From positions 13,030,681 through 13,094,680 of the forward strand of contig NC_049901.1 of assembly GCF_001411555.2 (NCBI RefSeq): a DNA stretch of 64,000 nt, written 5' to 3'. This document shows, in pieces, positions 38,901-50,377 of the stretch (positions are counted from its first letter, which is position 1; each line of letters opens with the position of its first letter). Position numbers and translations under genes: made by a program. This DNA is from Juglans regia (taxonomy: Eukaryota > Streptophyta > Magnoliopsida > Fagales > Juglandaceae). Below the pieces are notes generated by a model, which saw only the letters and a list, made by a program, of their open reading frames with translations, was not told where the DNA came from and did no database searches.

Positions 38901-41172
38901 AATCTCAGGAGAGTAAGACTAAACCATGTTTCAATTGCAGAATCAAGCACTGAAAAGTCATCCATTATGTCGCAAATGAAATTGGAGAAGAAGTTTGGGC
39001 AGTCTCCAGTTTTTATAGCCTCCACGCTTCTGGAAAATGGTGGAGTTCCTCAGAATGTCAGTCCTGCATCACTCTTGAAAGAAGCCATCCAAGTCATCAG
39101 CTGTGGATTTGAGGATAAATCAGAATGGGGAAAGGAGGTAAGCAAAAAAGAACTCTAAAAGTCATTCAGGACTTGCACTCTCTAGATTCTCCCTTCATCA
39201 ACAAATTGCCCTCTAAATTTTTTAACATATAAACTAGGTTGGCTGGATATATGGTTCTGTAACTGAGGATATCCTGACTGGATTTAAGATGCACTGCCAT
39301 GGCTGGCGGTCTGTGTACTGCATACCCAAGAGGCCAGCATTCAAGGGGTCAGCTCCTATCAACCTCTCAGATCGTTTACACCAGGTTCTTCGGTGGGCCC
39401 TTGGATCCGTGGAAATTTTCTTAAGCAGACATTGTCCAATCTGGTATGGCTATGGCGGCGGGTTGAAATGGTTGGAACGATTTTCATATATAAACTCTGT
39501 TGTTTATCCTTGGACATCCATTCCCTTGGTTGTTTACTGTACTCTACCAGCCATCTGTCTTCTCACTGGGAAATTCATCGTTCCTGAGGTAATGCCCCTC
39601 TGCTCATTTTTGTTACTTTATTTGCCGTAACTTGTAATTCATCTACTGTTAACAGCATGTTGAAAAAACCAGCAATTATGAAATGAGGTGTGGAAGTTGG
39701 GTTGGACTTAAATTCTCTACAATTATCTACCCCAAACATTTTCTGCAATTTGATGAGAAAATCACAGCATGCGGACCCACAGTTTTTGGTGTTTCTCATG
39801 GGCAGTGCTTGGACCACGATATTAAATATTGTGGGGTCTACATGTGGTGTTTATCCTAATTGCAGAAAATGTTTTTGACTGAGAATTGTATAGGATCTCG
39901 ATCCAGTTGGAGAATTGTATAGGATCTCAATCCAGTTGGGTTACATAAATGCTCAACTTGTTTTGTTTTTTTTTTGGGAGGGAATATTTGTGTTTCCTAT
40001 GTTCAGTGCTACTGAGATTTACTAATCAATGAAAGTATTTTATTGATTAACTGAAAATTGCATCTAAAGGGATGAAGCATCGGTCATTTTCTGAAATGCG
40101 GCCTTCTATTTTATCTCCTCTCCAAGATCTCTCCCTCATTCCTCTACACTGCTACCACCACCTTGCCCTCCTGGTTCTCATCCTTTTGCACCATTACATC
40201 TGTTCCCCCCTCTCCTTCATTACTCCTTATTGCCACCGCCACCTCCGCTCTCCCCCCTCCACAATCTAAACTGCCACCAGCTCCAACTTGCCACTTTCCC
40301 CCCATTTCTCTTCCACCTCCACATCACCTCCCTCCCTTCCCTCCCCTTGGTCCTCCCCATTGCTACCACCATCATCCCCACCTGGGTTCCTGTGGTTTTA
40401 GTCTCTCATTAAAAGGATTGGAAAGTGTGCTTCTGGCTTGGTTAAGGCTGACTAGATTTGTTTGTCATGTCATTTGAGCCCCCTTGAGTATATACTTTAA
40501 TCAAACATTAAGTTCTTCACGTGGCTGATTTAACTGCTGGTTTTCTACCCAGTTTTGTGCTAACTGAGGGCCGTTTACTTCAATGTACAGATAAGCAACT
40601 ATGCAAGCCTAGTATTCATCGCTCTCTTCATATCTATTGCTGCAACTGGAATCCTCGAGATGCAGTGGGGTGGTGTTGGGATAGATGACTGGTGGAGAAA
40701 TGAGCAGTTCTGGGTTATTGGGGGTGTTTCATCGCATCTTTTTGCCCTCATCCAGGGTCTACTCAAGGTGTTGGCCGGTGTCAGCACAAACTTCACAGTT
40801 ACCTCAAAAGCAGCAGATGATGGAGAATTTTCAGAACTCTACATCTTCAAGTGGACATCATTGTTAATCCCGCCCACAACTTTGTTGATTATAAATATAG
40901 TTGGGGTGGTGGTTGGGATCTCGGATGCCATCAATAACGGGTACGATTCTTGGGGTCCACTTTTTGGTAGGCTATTTTTTGCCTTATGGGTCATTCTCCA
41001 CCTCTACCCCTTCCTCAAGGGATTACTCGGGAAACAAGATCGGATGCCAACCATTGTTTTGGTCTGGTCTATTCTGCTGGCCTCAATCTTAACTCTTATG
41101 TGGGTTCGAATCAATCCATTTGTGTCAAGAGATGGTCCTGTTTTAGAAGTTTGTGGGTTGGATTGTGATTAG
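32943..41172 (+). CDS. CESA6-like: Cellulose synthase catalytic subunit, CESA6-like (primary wall)
   Basis: Fourteen exons: 32943-33023, 34015-34210, 34300-34535, 34657-34759, 34872-35061, 36399-36665, 36788-37133, 37330-37467, 37964-38089, 38217-38429, 38545-38815, 38941-39137, 39238-39588 and 40591-41172. They join in frame to 1098 aa. The protein polymerises UDP-glucose into beta-1,4-glucan in plasma-membrane rosettes. Visible features: the N-terminus [20 protein letters not shown] of the CESA6/2/5/9 clade; a RING-type zinc finger (C39, C42, C58, C61, C66, C69, C81, C84); two transmembrane helices near 283-340; catalytic DDG at 411-413, DCD at 578-580, TED at 797-799 and QVLRW at 837-841; a basic Cys-rich class-specific region ([12 protein letters not shown]); and six C-terminal membrane helices ending GLDCD. 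Exon 9 encodes [14 protein letters not shown] where relatives usually have a glycine and an arginine (G-V-R-D). Confidence 0.96.
35155..35186 (+). mobile_element. 32-nt retroposed LINE-tail insertion in CesA intron 5
   Basis: The direct repeat AATTATGAGTACTTTT / AATTACGAGTACTTTT (35139-35154 and 35187-35202, one mismatch) flanks 32 nt containing GATTACCTATAAAATA and an A-run. The tail matches the other intronic copies. Confidence 0.65.
35480..35827 (-). mobile_element. 348-nt 5'-truncated LINE in CesA intron 5
   Basis: The perfect 13-bp direct repeat TTTAATTATACCT (35467-35479 and 35828-35840) flanks an insert that starts with poly-T on the + strand. On the minus strand it ends TTACTTATA plus an A-run, and contains a coding scrap that reads [11 protein letters not shown], the C-terminal phrase of plant LINE ORF2 proteins. 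It is the longest and most identifiable copy of the family that supplies the shorter insertions in the three genes. Confidence 0.8.
39734..39874. mobile_element. 141-bp fold-back (MITE-like) element in CesA intron 13
   Basis: The ends AAACATTTTCTGCAATT (39734-39750) and AATTGCAGAAAATGTTT (39858-39874) are perfect 17-bp inverted repeats. Inside, GACCCACAG and TGTGGGGTC form a further partial inverted pair, so the whole segment can fold. No clear target duplication. Superfamily unknown. Confidence 0.6.
39881..39938. repeat. 29-bp tandem duplication in CesA intron 13
   Basis: GAGAATTGTATAGGATCTCG... is repeated twice head to tail (39881-39909 and 39910-39938) with one G/A difference. Confidence 0.8.
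40100..40400. repeat. Pyrimidine-rich tract in CesA intron 13
   Basis: A C/T-rich stretch with CCACC, CCTCC and CCCC clusters, unlike the AT-rich remainder of the intron. Open frames here are low-complexity Pro/Ser/Leu-rich shadows and not exons. Confidence 0.6.
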
Positions 41173-41985
41173 GATACGTGAATAAAGCTTTAGTTTCTTC
41201 GCAGCGGCTACAATTTTACAGGATAGTTACGGTGTTGCAGAAGAGATCATTTGTTCTTTGGATAGAGACATATGTTTGATAGGGTTTCATCGATTCTTTT
41301 ATTACATTCATGTGGCTTCTTTGAGGGTTAAATTCTTCAGTATCTGTATTAGAAAAGAGTACTGAATCATAATTTATTCCCTTAAGTGGGAATGTCTCTT
41401 ATATATATATAGGTGTCGTAAATTAGTTCAAATGTCTGTATGGTTGTTATCATACTCAGTAAACTGTCATCATGTATGTTCTTCATTTGGAGTTCCCAAG
41501 TATATAGTGGATTTTGTTCACTTGTTTTCTTCCTTCCATGCCTATAATGCCAGACTTCTACTTGCTAAATTCCTCTCAATGGAGGCATTGAATAAATTAA
41601 TTCCACATCAGCAGAAAGTCTCTGCATGTGCGAATGGGATTTACTTGACCACAAAACTTGTTCATCATGGATGAACAATTACTTGAACTATCAACCTTTT
41701 AAGAGTTAAATTTCAATGTGGACTAAGAAGCCATTGGAGAGGTACAAACTCAGTTTACGGACTCGCATTGTTAAACGAAGTTCGTGAATAGTGTGGGAAA
41801 AAATAGCCACTCTCTCTCTCTAGTCTCTCTCATCACTCCCTAGTGTTCTTCTCTACTTCCTCCAATGTAGTTTTTTCCTTTCAGTTTCCTTCTTCTGACA
41901 TCAGACTGTTAAACTCACTCCCAAATCCCTCTTAGTAGACCTTCTCCACTGCTACTTTCTCTTACAACATCAGACAACAACTACC
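41173..41985. other. CesA 3' region and upstream part of a LINE
   Basis: The first 250 bases are likely the CesA 3' UTR. From roughly 41690 the sequence becomes C/T-rich (41810-41880) and is probably the 5' UTR of the LINE that follows. The exact LINE start is not resolved. Confidence 0.4.
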
Positions 41986-41989
41986 AACA

Positions 41990-44900
41990 TTCTCAATGGA
42001 CCAAAATAGGCACGAGTTGGAATCTCTGATAACACAAACAAACCGAAGGCATTATCATGGCAAGATCTCAATCTCATACCAGCATTTGAAGCAGCACAGA
42101 AAACATCCAACATTACCCTGGTTGGTCGTCTAATAGCTTCTCGTCCTTTAAACAAATTTGCAATGCATGTTAGTATCAAAGCAGCATGGAATTTCACCCA
42201 AAATTTTCTAATAGACGATCTGGAGCCAAACACCACCTTGTTTACAGAAAAGTGAAGAAGAACACATCCACAAGCCAAAGCCCATAAAGTCGTTCCTAAT
42301 AAATCTAACAAATTTCCTGCTTGTGTCCAAACCAACAACACCTCAAGCACTTAACCGACCCACAAAGAGGCAGAATTTCTCATTGCCACCAGAGAACAAT
42401 AAACCTCTCAAGAAAAAAAAAAAAAAAAAATCTTTCAACACTTTTCCCAACTGTCTACTGTAGTAAAAATTGCACTTGAAGATGAACCTATGCAAGCTGT
42501 CGATCCAAACATGCATCCCTCTGAGGAATCAACACTAGCCAGCCATGCTCCTTGAAATAAAGTTAAGTTCCTCGGGCAAGGTTAAGAAAGCAATAGTTCA
42601 AAACCGACCAACTCCATACCACAAGGTACCACCTCCAACAACCACCACTGAACAATCCAAAAAAGCTAAAGAGGCGGGCTCCACTCAACCTCCACCCTCA
42701 ATATGAAAGTACTTGTATGGAATTGTAGGAGCTTAGCTCGACCCAAGGCAATTTGTAGTATAAGGGCAAATATTAGGAAATATAGTCCGGATTTAATCTC
42801 TTTATTGGAAGGAAAATGATTTAGCTACAACACATTGTACAACAATGTGTTAAATGAGGGGTATATTTGTGGGTGTATCATTACTCCTCTGCATAGGCGA
42901 CTTCAACTCCCTCCTAAGTCAATCGGAAAGATTCGGAGGCCGTCCAATTTTGTCCTCATCCGTAGGAGGGGACTAATTGATATTGGGTTCTTAGGTCCCT
43001 CATTTATATGGTCCAACAACAGCAAGGAAGTGCATTCATTAGAGAAAGACTAGATGGAGGAATAACCAATCACCAATGGAGGATATTATTTCTGGATGCA
43101 AAGCTGCATCATTTGGTTTCCTCAACATTTGATCATCACCCGTTGCTTTTAGATACAATTACTCAACAACAAAGACCATGCTCTTTTAAATTTGAAGAAT
43201 TTTGGACCCAGGAACCACTTAGCAATATCATAATTCAGGAAGCATAGAGTAAGCACTACAGTGGTTCGCCTGCATATCTTTTCTGTAGGAAGATCAAAGC
43301 TACCAAAGAAGCTCTCAAATATTAGAACAAAATCCACTTCGGAGAAATTCAAACCCATATCCAAAAAATAGAAAAGGAGCTGTTGGAATTCCAATGTCTC
43401 ATTCCATCTCCTTGGAATAAAAAAGGAGAAAAAAATCCTTCAAAACTGTCTTCAGGAGCAATTTAGAAATGAGGAAGCACTTTAGCGGCAAAAATCAAGG
43501 ATCCCTTGGCTTATAAAAACGGATCTCAAGACAAAATTTTATCATCTCTCAACAACAATATGAAGGCACATGAATGATATAGACACCCTCAAACAGGGAC
43601 CAGGTAACTGGACTATGGACCAATATATTATTGAATCAGCTTTTATAAATAATTTTCAGTCCATATATACTACAAGCAGTCCGTCTATTCCTGAAAACCA
43701 TGAAGATCAGTTTGAGAGACAAATAACTGATGAAGACAATGACCAACTCTGTGTTGTACCAAATGAAGGTGAGATTGTAGAAGCACTAAATAAATTCCAT
43801 CTCACAAAGCCCCGGGTCCGGATGGAATGATTGCTCTTTTTTTTCAAACATTATTGGAATATCATAAAAAAAAAGAGGTCATAGCCGCAGTGCATAATTT
43901 TTTTCTTCGAGGAAAACTCTTGATCCCAAAATTTCCAATCCAAGTGCTCCCCATCATTACCGCCCAATAAGTCTTAGAAATGTTGCATACAAAATCATAT
44001 AAAAAATCCTAGCAGTTCGTTTGAAATCTACCCTCCACAATATCATCTTCCAGCTTCAAACAATGTTTAAAACACAATGATTGCCTATGAAATTTTTCAT
44101 CATTTGAAAAAACAAAACAGGGGAAAAAGGATTCATGGTAATCAAAATTGATATGGAAAAGCCTTCGACAACATTGAGTGAGATTTTCTATTTTTGATGA
44201 TGAAGAATTTGGGCTTCAATAATGTTTGGATGAACTTGGTAAAGGAATGTGTGACCACAGCCCCATTCTCAATTCTTATAAATGGATCACCTTGAGGCTT
44301 TTTCACGGCACAAAGAGGACTTAGACAAGGAGACCCTTTGTCACATATTCTCTTCATATTATGCACGGAAGCCTTTTCTAGAACGATAGCATGGGTTGAA
44401 TTGAGAGGTACCTTTGAAAGGTTCGTCTACATGGAAATGGCCCCTAAATCTCACATTTGTTATTTATAGATGATCTAATTATTTTTGAGAAAGCTAACAA
44501 AAGGAATGCAAAAGAAACTTGGGATTGTATAAGAAAATAACAGGAATGGTCAAGTCAAAAGATCTACCAAAATAAGTCATCGATCTTCATCACTCGAAAC
44601 ACCACCTTGGACTACCAACATCATTTGGTAGAAGAAAAAAAGATTCATTCAAAGAATTATAGGAAAATTTTTAAAAGAAACTAAAGGGCTGGAAATCAAA
44701 GTTACTCTCGCAAGCGGATAGTGGAATGCTAATCAAAACCGTGGTAAGCACCATCCCCCCTCTTGTCAAATGCCATTCTTTCTTCTAACAAAATCAGTTT
44801 GCAAGTCTCTATACACTAGTTTCAAAAAATTTTGGTGGGGCTTCTCCAAAGACCGAAAGAAAAACTTGACTTTGAGATCCTAGAAATCCATCTATCAACC

Positions 44901-46103
44901 AAAAAGTTCAAGTGGTATTGGTTTAAGAAGGATAGAAAGTATGAATAAAGCATTATTGGCAAAAACTGGCTGGGAATTTAGTCATTCAACCGGTAGCATC
45001 TGGCACACATTACTCTCCTCAAAATACCTCAACTCCACAAGCTTTTCGACAACCCAACCAAAAACATGGGCTATGGAAAGAGATTCTAAAGACTAGAGAT
45101 TTACTTTAAAAGGTAAATGCTACCAAATCTTTAATGGTTTTTTGGTCAATATTTGATCTAATCCTTGGATTTCCACACTGAATAATTTTAAACCAAGACC
45201 GACCCAACAAGTGAATGAGACATTCCATTGCCTAAAGAAAATGGGATACCCAAAAACTGCAATCCCTGTTTGAACCAAAGAGCATTCCCGAAATTCCAAA
45301 CCACTCTGAGAAATTCTTTGTTAAAACAAATCATTTAGAAGCAAAAAGTTTTTCAGCCCCATTGCAAAACTTTCCAAGCCAAGTACTGAAAAAATGTGGA
45401 AGTTAAAAATCCGCAACCGTCACGAATTATTTATCTGAAAATCATTTGAAAAATCCTTCCAACCAGAGAGAGGATAAGTAATATTCTCACTAATCTCCAA
45501 GATGAAGAAGTGCTCCCTCTTTGTTTGTGAAGAAGAATCACTGTTTCATCTCTTCAACCAAAGTGCATTTTCTAAGATTTTATGGAGTCAACGCAGTTGA
45601 CTTTTCTAGAAGCGTAGAAATGAAATACTCCATGATCATATAGAACCTTCTTTGTGGACTACTGGTGCCCAATTTGAAAACTCTTTCCAAGCCTATAAAC
45701 AAGTATGGGGACAAAAGCTTCAAACTCATCTTATCGTAGTCTGGACTCCACCGCCCCCATATAGATGAAGCATTTCGTTTGATGTAGTAGTCAGGGACTC
45801 GTTTTCCATATCCTCAGTAGTTTGCTGTAGTTCAAAAGGCTTGATAACCATTAACCAACATATGGATATAAAAAATTTAGACCACAATACTCGTAATTGC
45901 TAACACACAGCTACACTCTTGGCATCACAACTAGCATCTTCTATTCAACTAAATTCTTTCACCTTGGAATAAGATGGACAACATGTTATCTCAGCAATAG
46001 AAGATGTGGAATCCTCACCAATATGGCAGAAAACCCCAATCGTAGATGATACTTATTAGAATCTTCGCAAGTGTGATGATCAGAGCGTTAAAAAAAAAAA
46101 AAA
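41990..46103 (+). mobile_element. Decayed LINE (non-LTR) retrotransposon with A-tail
   Basis: An ORF1 remnant starts near 41996. After a frame change it reads RPLNKFAMHVSIKAAWNF and NFLIDDLEPNT, typical of the DUF4283-containing ORF1 of plant LINEs. ORF2 starts at 42703 with the endonuclease MKVLVWNCRSLARPKA. An endonuclease part (IWSNNSKEVHS, FDHHPLLLD) follows near 43000-43150. The reverse transcriptase region includes YRPISLRNVAYKI, IKIDMEKAFDN, RGLRQGDPLS (near 44315) and FIDDLIIFEKA (near 44464). A zinc-finger-RVT part (SLFHLFNQSAFSKILW) and RNase H traces reach about 45950. It ends in an A-run at 46090-46103. Many stops and frameshifts make it inactive. The 5' border and target duplication are unresolved. 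Confidence 0.8.
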
Positions 46104-46749
46104 TCATCAAATACAAAATCTATGTTAGGTACTCTGTGGCGCAATGGACAGTAAACAATCAAGTTATCATATGCAAACCATTAGATATAGATTTCCTTTT
46201 TCTTTCCTTCTTCCCCTTATCATTTTTCTTTCTAGCATTTTGGTGCTGCAACATGATCATTTACGTTAAAGTCAACTACATATTTATGTTAACGAGAGTT
46301 GACCCTATGAGTCAATTTCTAATTCTTCTCATCAGACTTTCAACTTTGTGGATGATAGAGGGGGGAAAAATGAAGGAAGGATCATTCGTTGACTGGTCAA
46401 TGAATACTTTAAATTTGAGTTTTGGCCTTTCTGTCTGGCTTGTGGGATTATATATAATTGAGTAATATTAGAGAAAAGTTATTATAATAGTATACATTTT
46501 GTATTTATTGCGGGTTGCTTTTAATTGATTATTCTCAACATTTATTTGGAAAAATATATGGTTTAGATGATGTCATATCATGTATACAAAATGAATATTC
46601 TCTCAATAATAACTTCTATCTATATTTATTCTATATAATTATATATATACACATGTTTTGATGCTTCAGTGCAAGAGGAGTACTGGTGCATCCTCGTGCT
46701 TATCCACCACGTGAATTCCATAATACTGTTTTCTCTAGGTTTTCGCATT
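46104..46749. other. Intergenic between LINE and TRIM
   Basis: No supported gene. An open frame of 139 codons (46046-46465) is low-complexity and starts inside the LINE tail. It has no recognised domain. Confidence 0.4.
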
Positions 46750-46754
46750 AGTAT

Positions 46755-47200
46755 TGTGATACCCCATATGATATGGATAATGGTAAGTGGTGTATGAGAT
46801 CCCACATTGCTTGGGAATGAGAAGTTTTTGCTCTTTATAAGGTTTTAATGGAGCTCTAATTGTATCATTGACTAGTCCTTTTAGAGTATAGGTCACATGG
46901 CTTGAGCCTTCCATTGGGGCGTCACAAATGGTATCAGAGCCTATCCCAACCAGAAATATGGGACTTGAGCCGTGCCACCTACAATGGACAGGCCCGACGA
47001 GGACGTCGGGAATTTAAGGGAGGTAGATTGTGATACCCCATATGATATGGATAATGGTAGGTGGTGTATGAGATCCCACATTATTTGGGAAGGAGAAGTT
47101 CTTGCTCTTTATAAGGTTTTAATGGAGCTCTAATTGTATTATTGACTAGTCCTTTTAAAGTATAAGTCATGTAGCTTGGGCCTTCCATTGGGGCGTTACA
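46755..47200 (+). mobile_element. Complete TRIM (terminal-repeat retrotransposon in miniature), 446 bp
   Basis: Two 172-bp LTRs (46755-46926 and 47029-47200) begin TGTGATACCCCATATGATAT and end GGGGCGTCACA / GGGGCGTTACA. They differ at about 13 sites by eye with no gaps. TGGTATCAGAGC (46929-46940), two bases after the 5' LTR, is an exact initiator-tRNA-Met primer-binding site. A purine tract AATTTAAGGGAGG precedes the 3' LTR. Target duplications AGTAT lie at 46750-46754 and 47201-47205. The interior is only 102 bp with no coding, so movement would depend on proteins from another element. Confidence 0.93.
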
Positions 47201-47205
47201 AGTAT

Positions 47206-48248
47206 CTATAGCTAACTTCATGAAAACTAGATGACGTCGGCCAATACCCTCGAATCTGCAATTATATACAAATATAAATAAATTAATAAATAAATAAATA
47301 AATAATAATAAAGTAAGTGCTTGGTAATGTCATAAAAATGTTCTTTTTCGGCTCGTCCGTGTCCACAATTTTCCAATCTTTCCCACTAAGAAAAATAAAG
47401 AAGGGAGAAAAGAATAGGATGACACGATTTTCTTGCATTCTTCTGCAGAATATGGATTTGTTTAAAGGGATGAAAACGCCATCCATTCTTTTCAATAATA
47501 GTACAATACGACGGAGGAATCATACTCCCAAAAGACCAAAAGGAAAAGCAAGACTTGTTGAAATAGAGAGGAATGTGTATAGAACTGATATCCATGTCAA
47601 TTAATGAGCTGGGTCAACCCTAATTTTTGTTGACCGGTCGATTTTATAAATATAAACCAAAGACACAACAATGATGAAACATGTGTACGTACCTCTGCAG
47701 ATCTCAGACCGTACAGATTCGTCGCATCAAGAACAATTCATATATATCCAACGGCTCAAAATCCAACATATGGATTTGTGGAGCCCTACTTGTCAGGCGC
47801 AATTGATGCAGGTGATGGATGCTATCTGATTTAAGAAGGACTATTTCCAAGATTATGGGACCCATCCTTAAGGACGGGAAGTACATGCACGATGGACCAT
47901 AGGATCGTATTCACTGATGGAAATCAAACGGACTATAAGACGTGTGAACAATCTTTTAATGTAGGACTGGAGTCAAGGGATTAATTTATTTGCATATGTA
48001 TGGTACATCTTCCAGCCATCTTCACAGAACCAACGTCGTATTTTCTTCCTTTCTTTCTTCTGTCTCTCTCTTTCTTTCTCAAAACTCAAACAACACGTAC
48101 CCTCGAAACGCGCTCTACGCCAAACCCTTTAAAGAAGGATAACCGTCTCAAACCATAAGAGGGAAGCAACAGAGAAGAGAGAACAGAGAGAGAGAGAGAT
48201 TTGATTCATCTCTCCCTCTTTCTTGTGCCAATACCTTCAGCATTTTCA
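47206..48248. other. Intergenic / promoter of the small gene at 48249
   Basis: No gene is supported. 48035-48210 carries CT- and GA-rich stretches (TCTTTCTTCTGTCTCTCTCTTT; GAGAGAGAGAGAGA) typical of plant 5' UTR and core promoter regions. Confidence 0.45.
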
Positions 48249-48563
48249 ATGGCAGAAGCATCATCTTCTAAACGTAAGAAAAATCCCAAGAAGTTCCTCA
48301 TGACTGAGTCGGACATTGCCATGGCTCAGAAGCTCATGCAGCTTAGCGACGAAGATAGCAACAATAACAACAAGAAGAGGGACGCAGATGATGATCAAGA
48401 GGTTGATCAGAGCCGAAGCGATATAACTTCGGCAGTGATTGAAGAGATTTTCGGGAAAGAAGAGGTCATCATGCAGTGCCGGCCGAAGAAGCGGAGGTAT
48501 CGAACTCTTGATAGTATTTACACGGAGACGAAACCGATGAATGCTAGATACCGGAAACATTAA
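48249..48563 (+). CDS. Small conserved-looking plant protein of unknown function, 104 aa
   Basis: A single exon starts at ATG 48249 (CAATGGCAG, a good plant start context) and ends TAA. In-frame sequence extends upstream to 48201 but has no ATG before 48249. The protein is strongly charged. It has an N-terminal basic cluster (SSKRKKNPKKF) that could be a nuclear signal, a helix-like ESDIAMAQKLMQLSDEDS, an Asn/Asp/Lys-rich linker (NNNNKKRDADDDQ), and the C-terminal basic motif KKRRYRTLDSIYTETKP. The last block looks like the conserved core of small plant proteins of unknown function, but I do not assign a function. GA/CT-rich leader and AT-rich trailing sequence support a real gene. Confidence 0.7.
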   Translation: MAEASSSKRKKNPKKFLMTESDIAMAQKLMQLSDEDSNNNNKKRDADDDQEVDQSRSDITSAVIEEIFGKEEVIMQCRPKKRRYRTLDSIYTETKPMNARYRKH

Positions 48564-49905
48564 TGGTATTTTAGTTTAGAAGATTGATTAATCCAGTAAC
48601 AAAATTGTGTATAGATGGTTTTTACTAATTTAGTACTTTTTGTAGGAAAAATGGAGACTGTATTTCTTGCTTTGCCTAATAATCAGTAACAGACGTTGAG
48701 GTTTTTTCATTTTATGTTTCACGGTTTGGGATGATGATGATGAAGTTCATTTCATCTTTATTTTTCTTTCATTTTCCACCCGATTTTCCCTATATTTTTT
48801 TCATTTTATAGTTAATTAGTTTGGTGAACGATTTATTAATACCATCCTGGCCGGAAAGATTGATAGATTTTTCTTTAGCACTCTATCCCAGTTTAATTTG
48901 AAGTAGTAGAGGATGGCCGGATGGATAGATGTTCTTCCTTAAGGACTACTGAAAAATCTGGATTATTAGTTTTCTTGCTTGCTAACATAACTGTAACAAA
49001 GCTGTACGTACTGATGTTCAGAGTACTGAGCTGTGGAATGATAAAGAGTTTCAGTTTGACTAGAAAACCTTAAAAAAGCTTCATATATAGGAATCTTCAT
49101 TATTAATGTTTTATTATTCAATAATTATCCTTTGAAAACATTGATGATCGATTTAGTATCATGCATCGAAAATCGAGACAGCAGGTTCTGCTGTGTACGT
49201 AATGCGTGATCAGAGATCGATCGAGAGCGAGTCTTCCTTCTTTTATTGCGCTTCTCATCAAATGCAGTCAAAAAGTATTTTCCTTTCGAGCTACAAGATG
49301 GAGCTGCAGGCCAGGTTATAAATTCAATGGCGACCATGATATTAATTCTTACTTTCACAGTACTCTCTATCTATGGTTCTTCATATTATGTTGTGTGGCT
49401 TGCAATTAATTAGGAATTAATTGATGATGATCAAGATTTTCAAAATGGAGTTATTTTCAAATTGCTTTATCTTTTCATGACAGAAAGTATCCATCCAATT
49501 AATAGGTGTTCTTTCTTTCCCTCTTTCTCTTAATAAAAAAGTAGCTTGCATTTCACCTTTTGAAAATTAACAAAAAGGAAGACTTAATCCGAGTTGAAGT
49601 GACTAGCTTTGACGAATTAATTCATGCTTCTTTAACAAGGCGGTGCCATGACGGCCTTTCATTAGATTTATGTAAATGTGGATCTCGCCTTAATTAATAT
49701 ATATAAATAATGAATTTATTTAATGTTTTTATAAGGCTTATTATTTAATTAATGTTTGTTTTTATTAACATAATTATATATTTTAATGAAAAATTAGAGG
49801 AATATATATAATTAAGAAGGTGACTTTTTGTATGTTTGGGAAGGAGTCGAGGAAAAGTACTTTTTGAGTGTAAAATGATTTTTTCAGATAGAAGAATATT
49901 TGGAT

Positions 49906-49952
<47 letters not shown>

Positions 49953-50377
49953 TGTTTTAGCCAGTGTGATCGGATTCTAATGGTCGGATTCTAATAATAT
50001 ATTAAAAATATAATAAAAAAAATATAATATATTATAATAATAAAATGAATGTGCAAGTGAATATTTGTTTTGTTGTTGAAGGAGGGAGAAAATGAAAGGA
50101 TTGTGTGAAAAATAGTGGGAGGAGAGATAAATAATTATTAAAATATGATTTGTAGGGTGAATAGTAGTTATCCAAATTTGGATAAGCACTATTCATAGGT
50201 AGCTAAATATTTGGATATGCATAAGCCAATGTGGAGGATTTTAGGACCATATTATGCAAATATAACTTTGCATATGTATATGCATAGACCAATGCTAATG
50301 CTCTAAGGATGCAATTAGCCATTGAAGTACTTCTAATTCAAAATGCGCGCCATTGATACAAAAGAATAGAGTCGGAG
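48564..50377. other. Intergenic, AT-rich
   Basis: The first few hundred bases are the likely 3' UTR of the small gene. An (AT)n microsatellite of about 20 units lies at 49909-49949. No gene or complete element is recognised. Confidence 0.5.

Noticed and set aside
40072..40480. Pro/Ser-rich open frames of up to 104 codons in CesA intron 13
   Set aside because: They are translations of a pyrimidine-rich tract. The flanking exons join cleanly across the intron at GAG / ATAAGC.
41970..42350. Minus-strand open frame of 126 codons
   Set aside because: The + strand here encodes a broken LINE ORF1 (WNFTQNFLIDDLEPN), so the minus frame is a shadow.
46131..46151. ACTCTGTGGCGCAATGGACA resembles the 5' part (box A) of a tRNA-Arg
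   Set aside because: The sequence after it does not fold into the rest of a tRNA and has no box B. At most it is a tRNA-derived fragment.
46046..46465. 139-codon + strand frame with a hydrophobic stretch
   Set aside because: It begins in the LINE tail, runs through the poly-A, and is low complexity with Phe/Leu runs. No family resemblance.
47317..47604. 95-codon + strand frame
   Set aside because: The composition resembles AT-rich intergenic DNA, it overlaps minus-strand frames, and it has no known motif.
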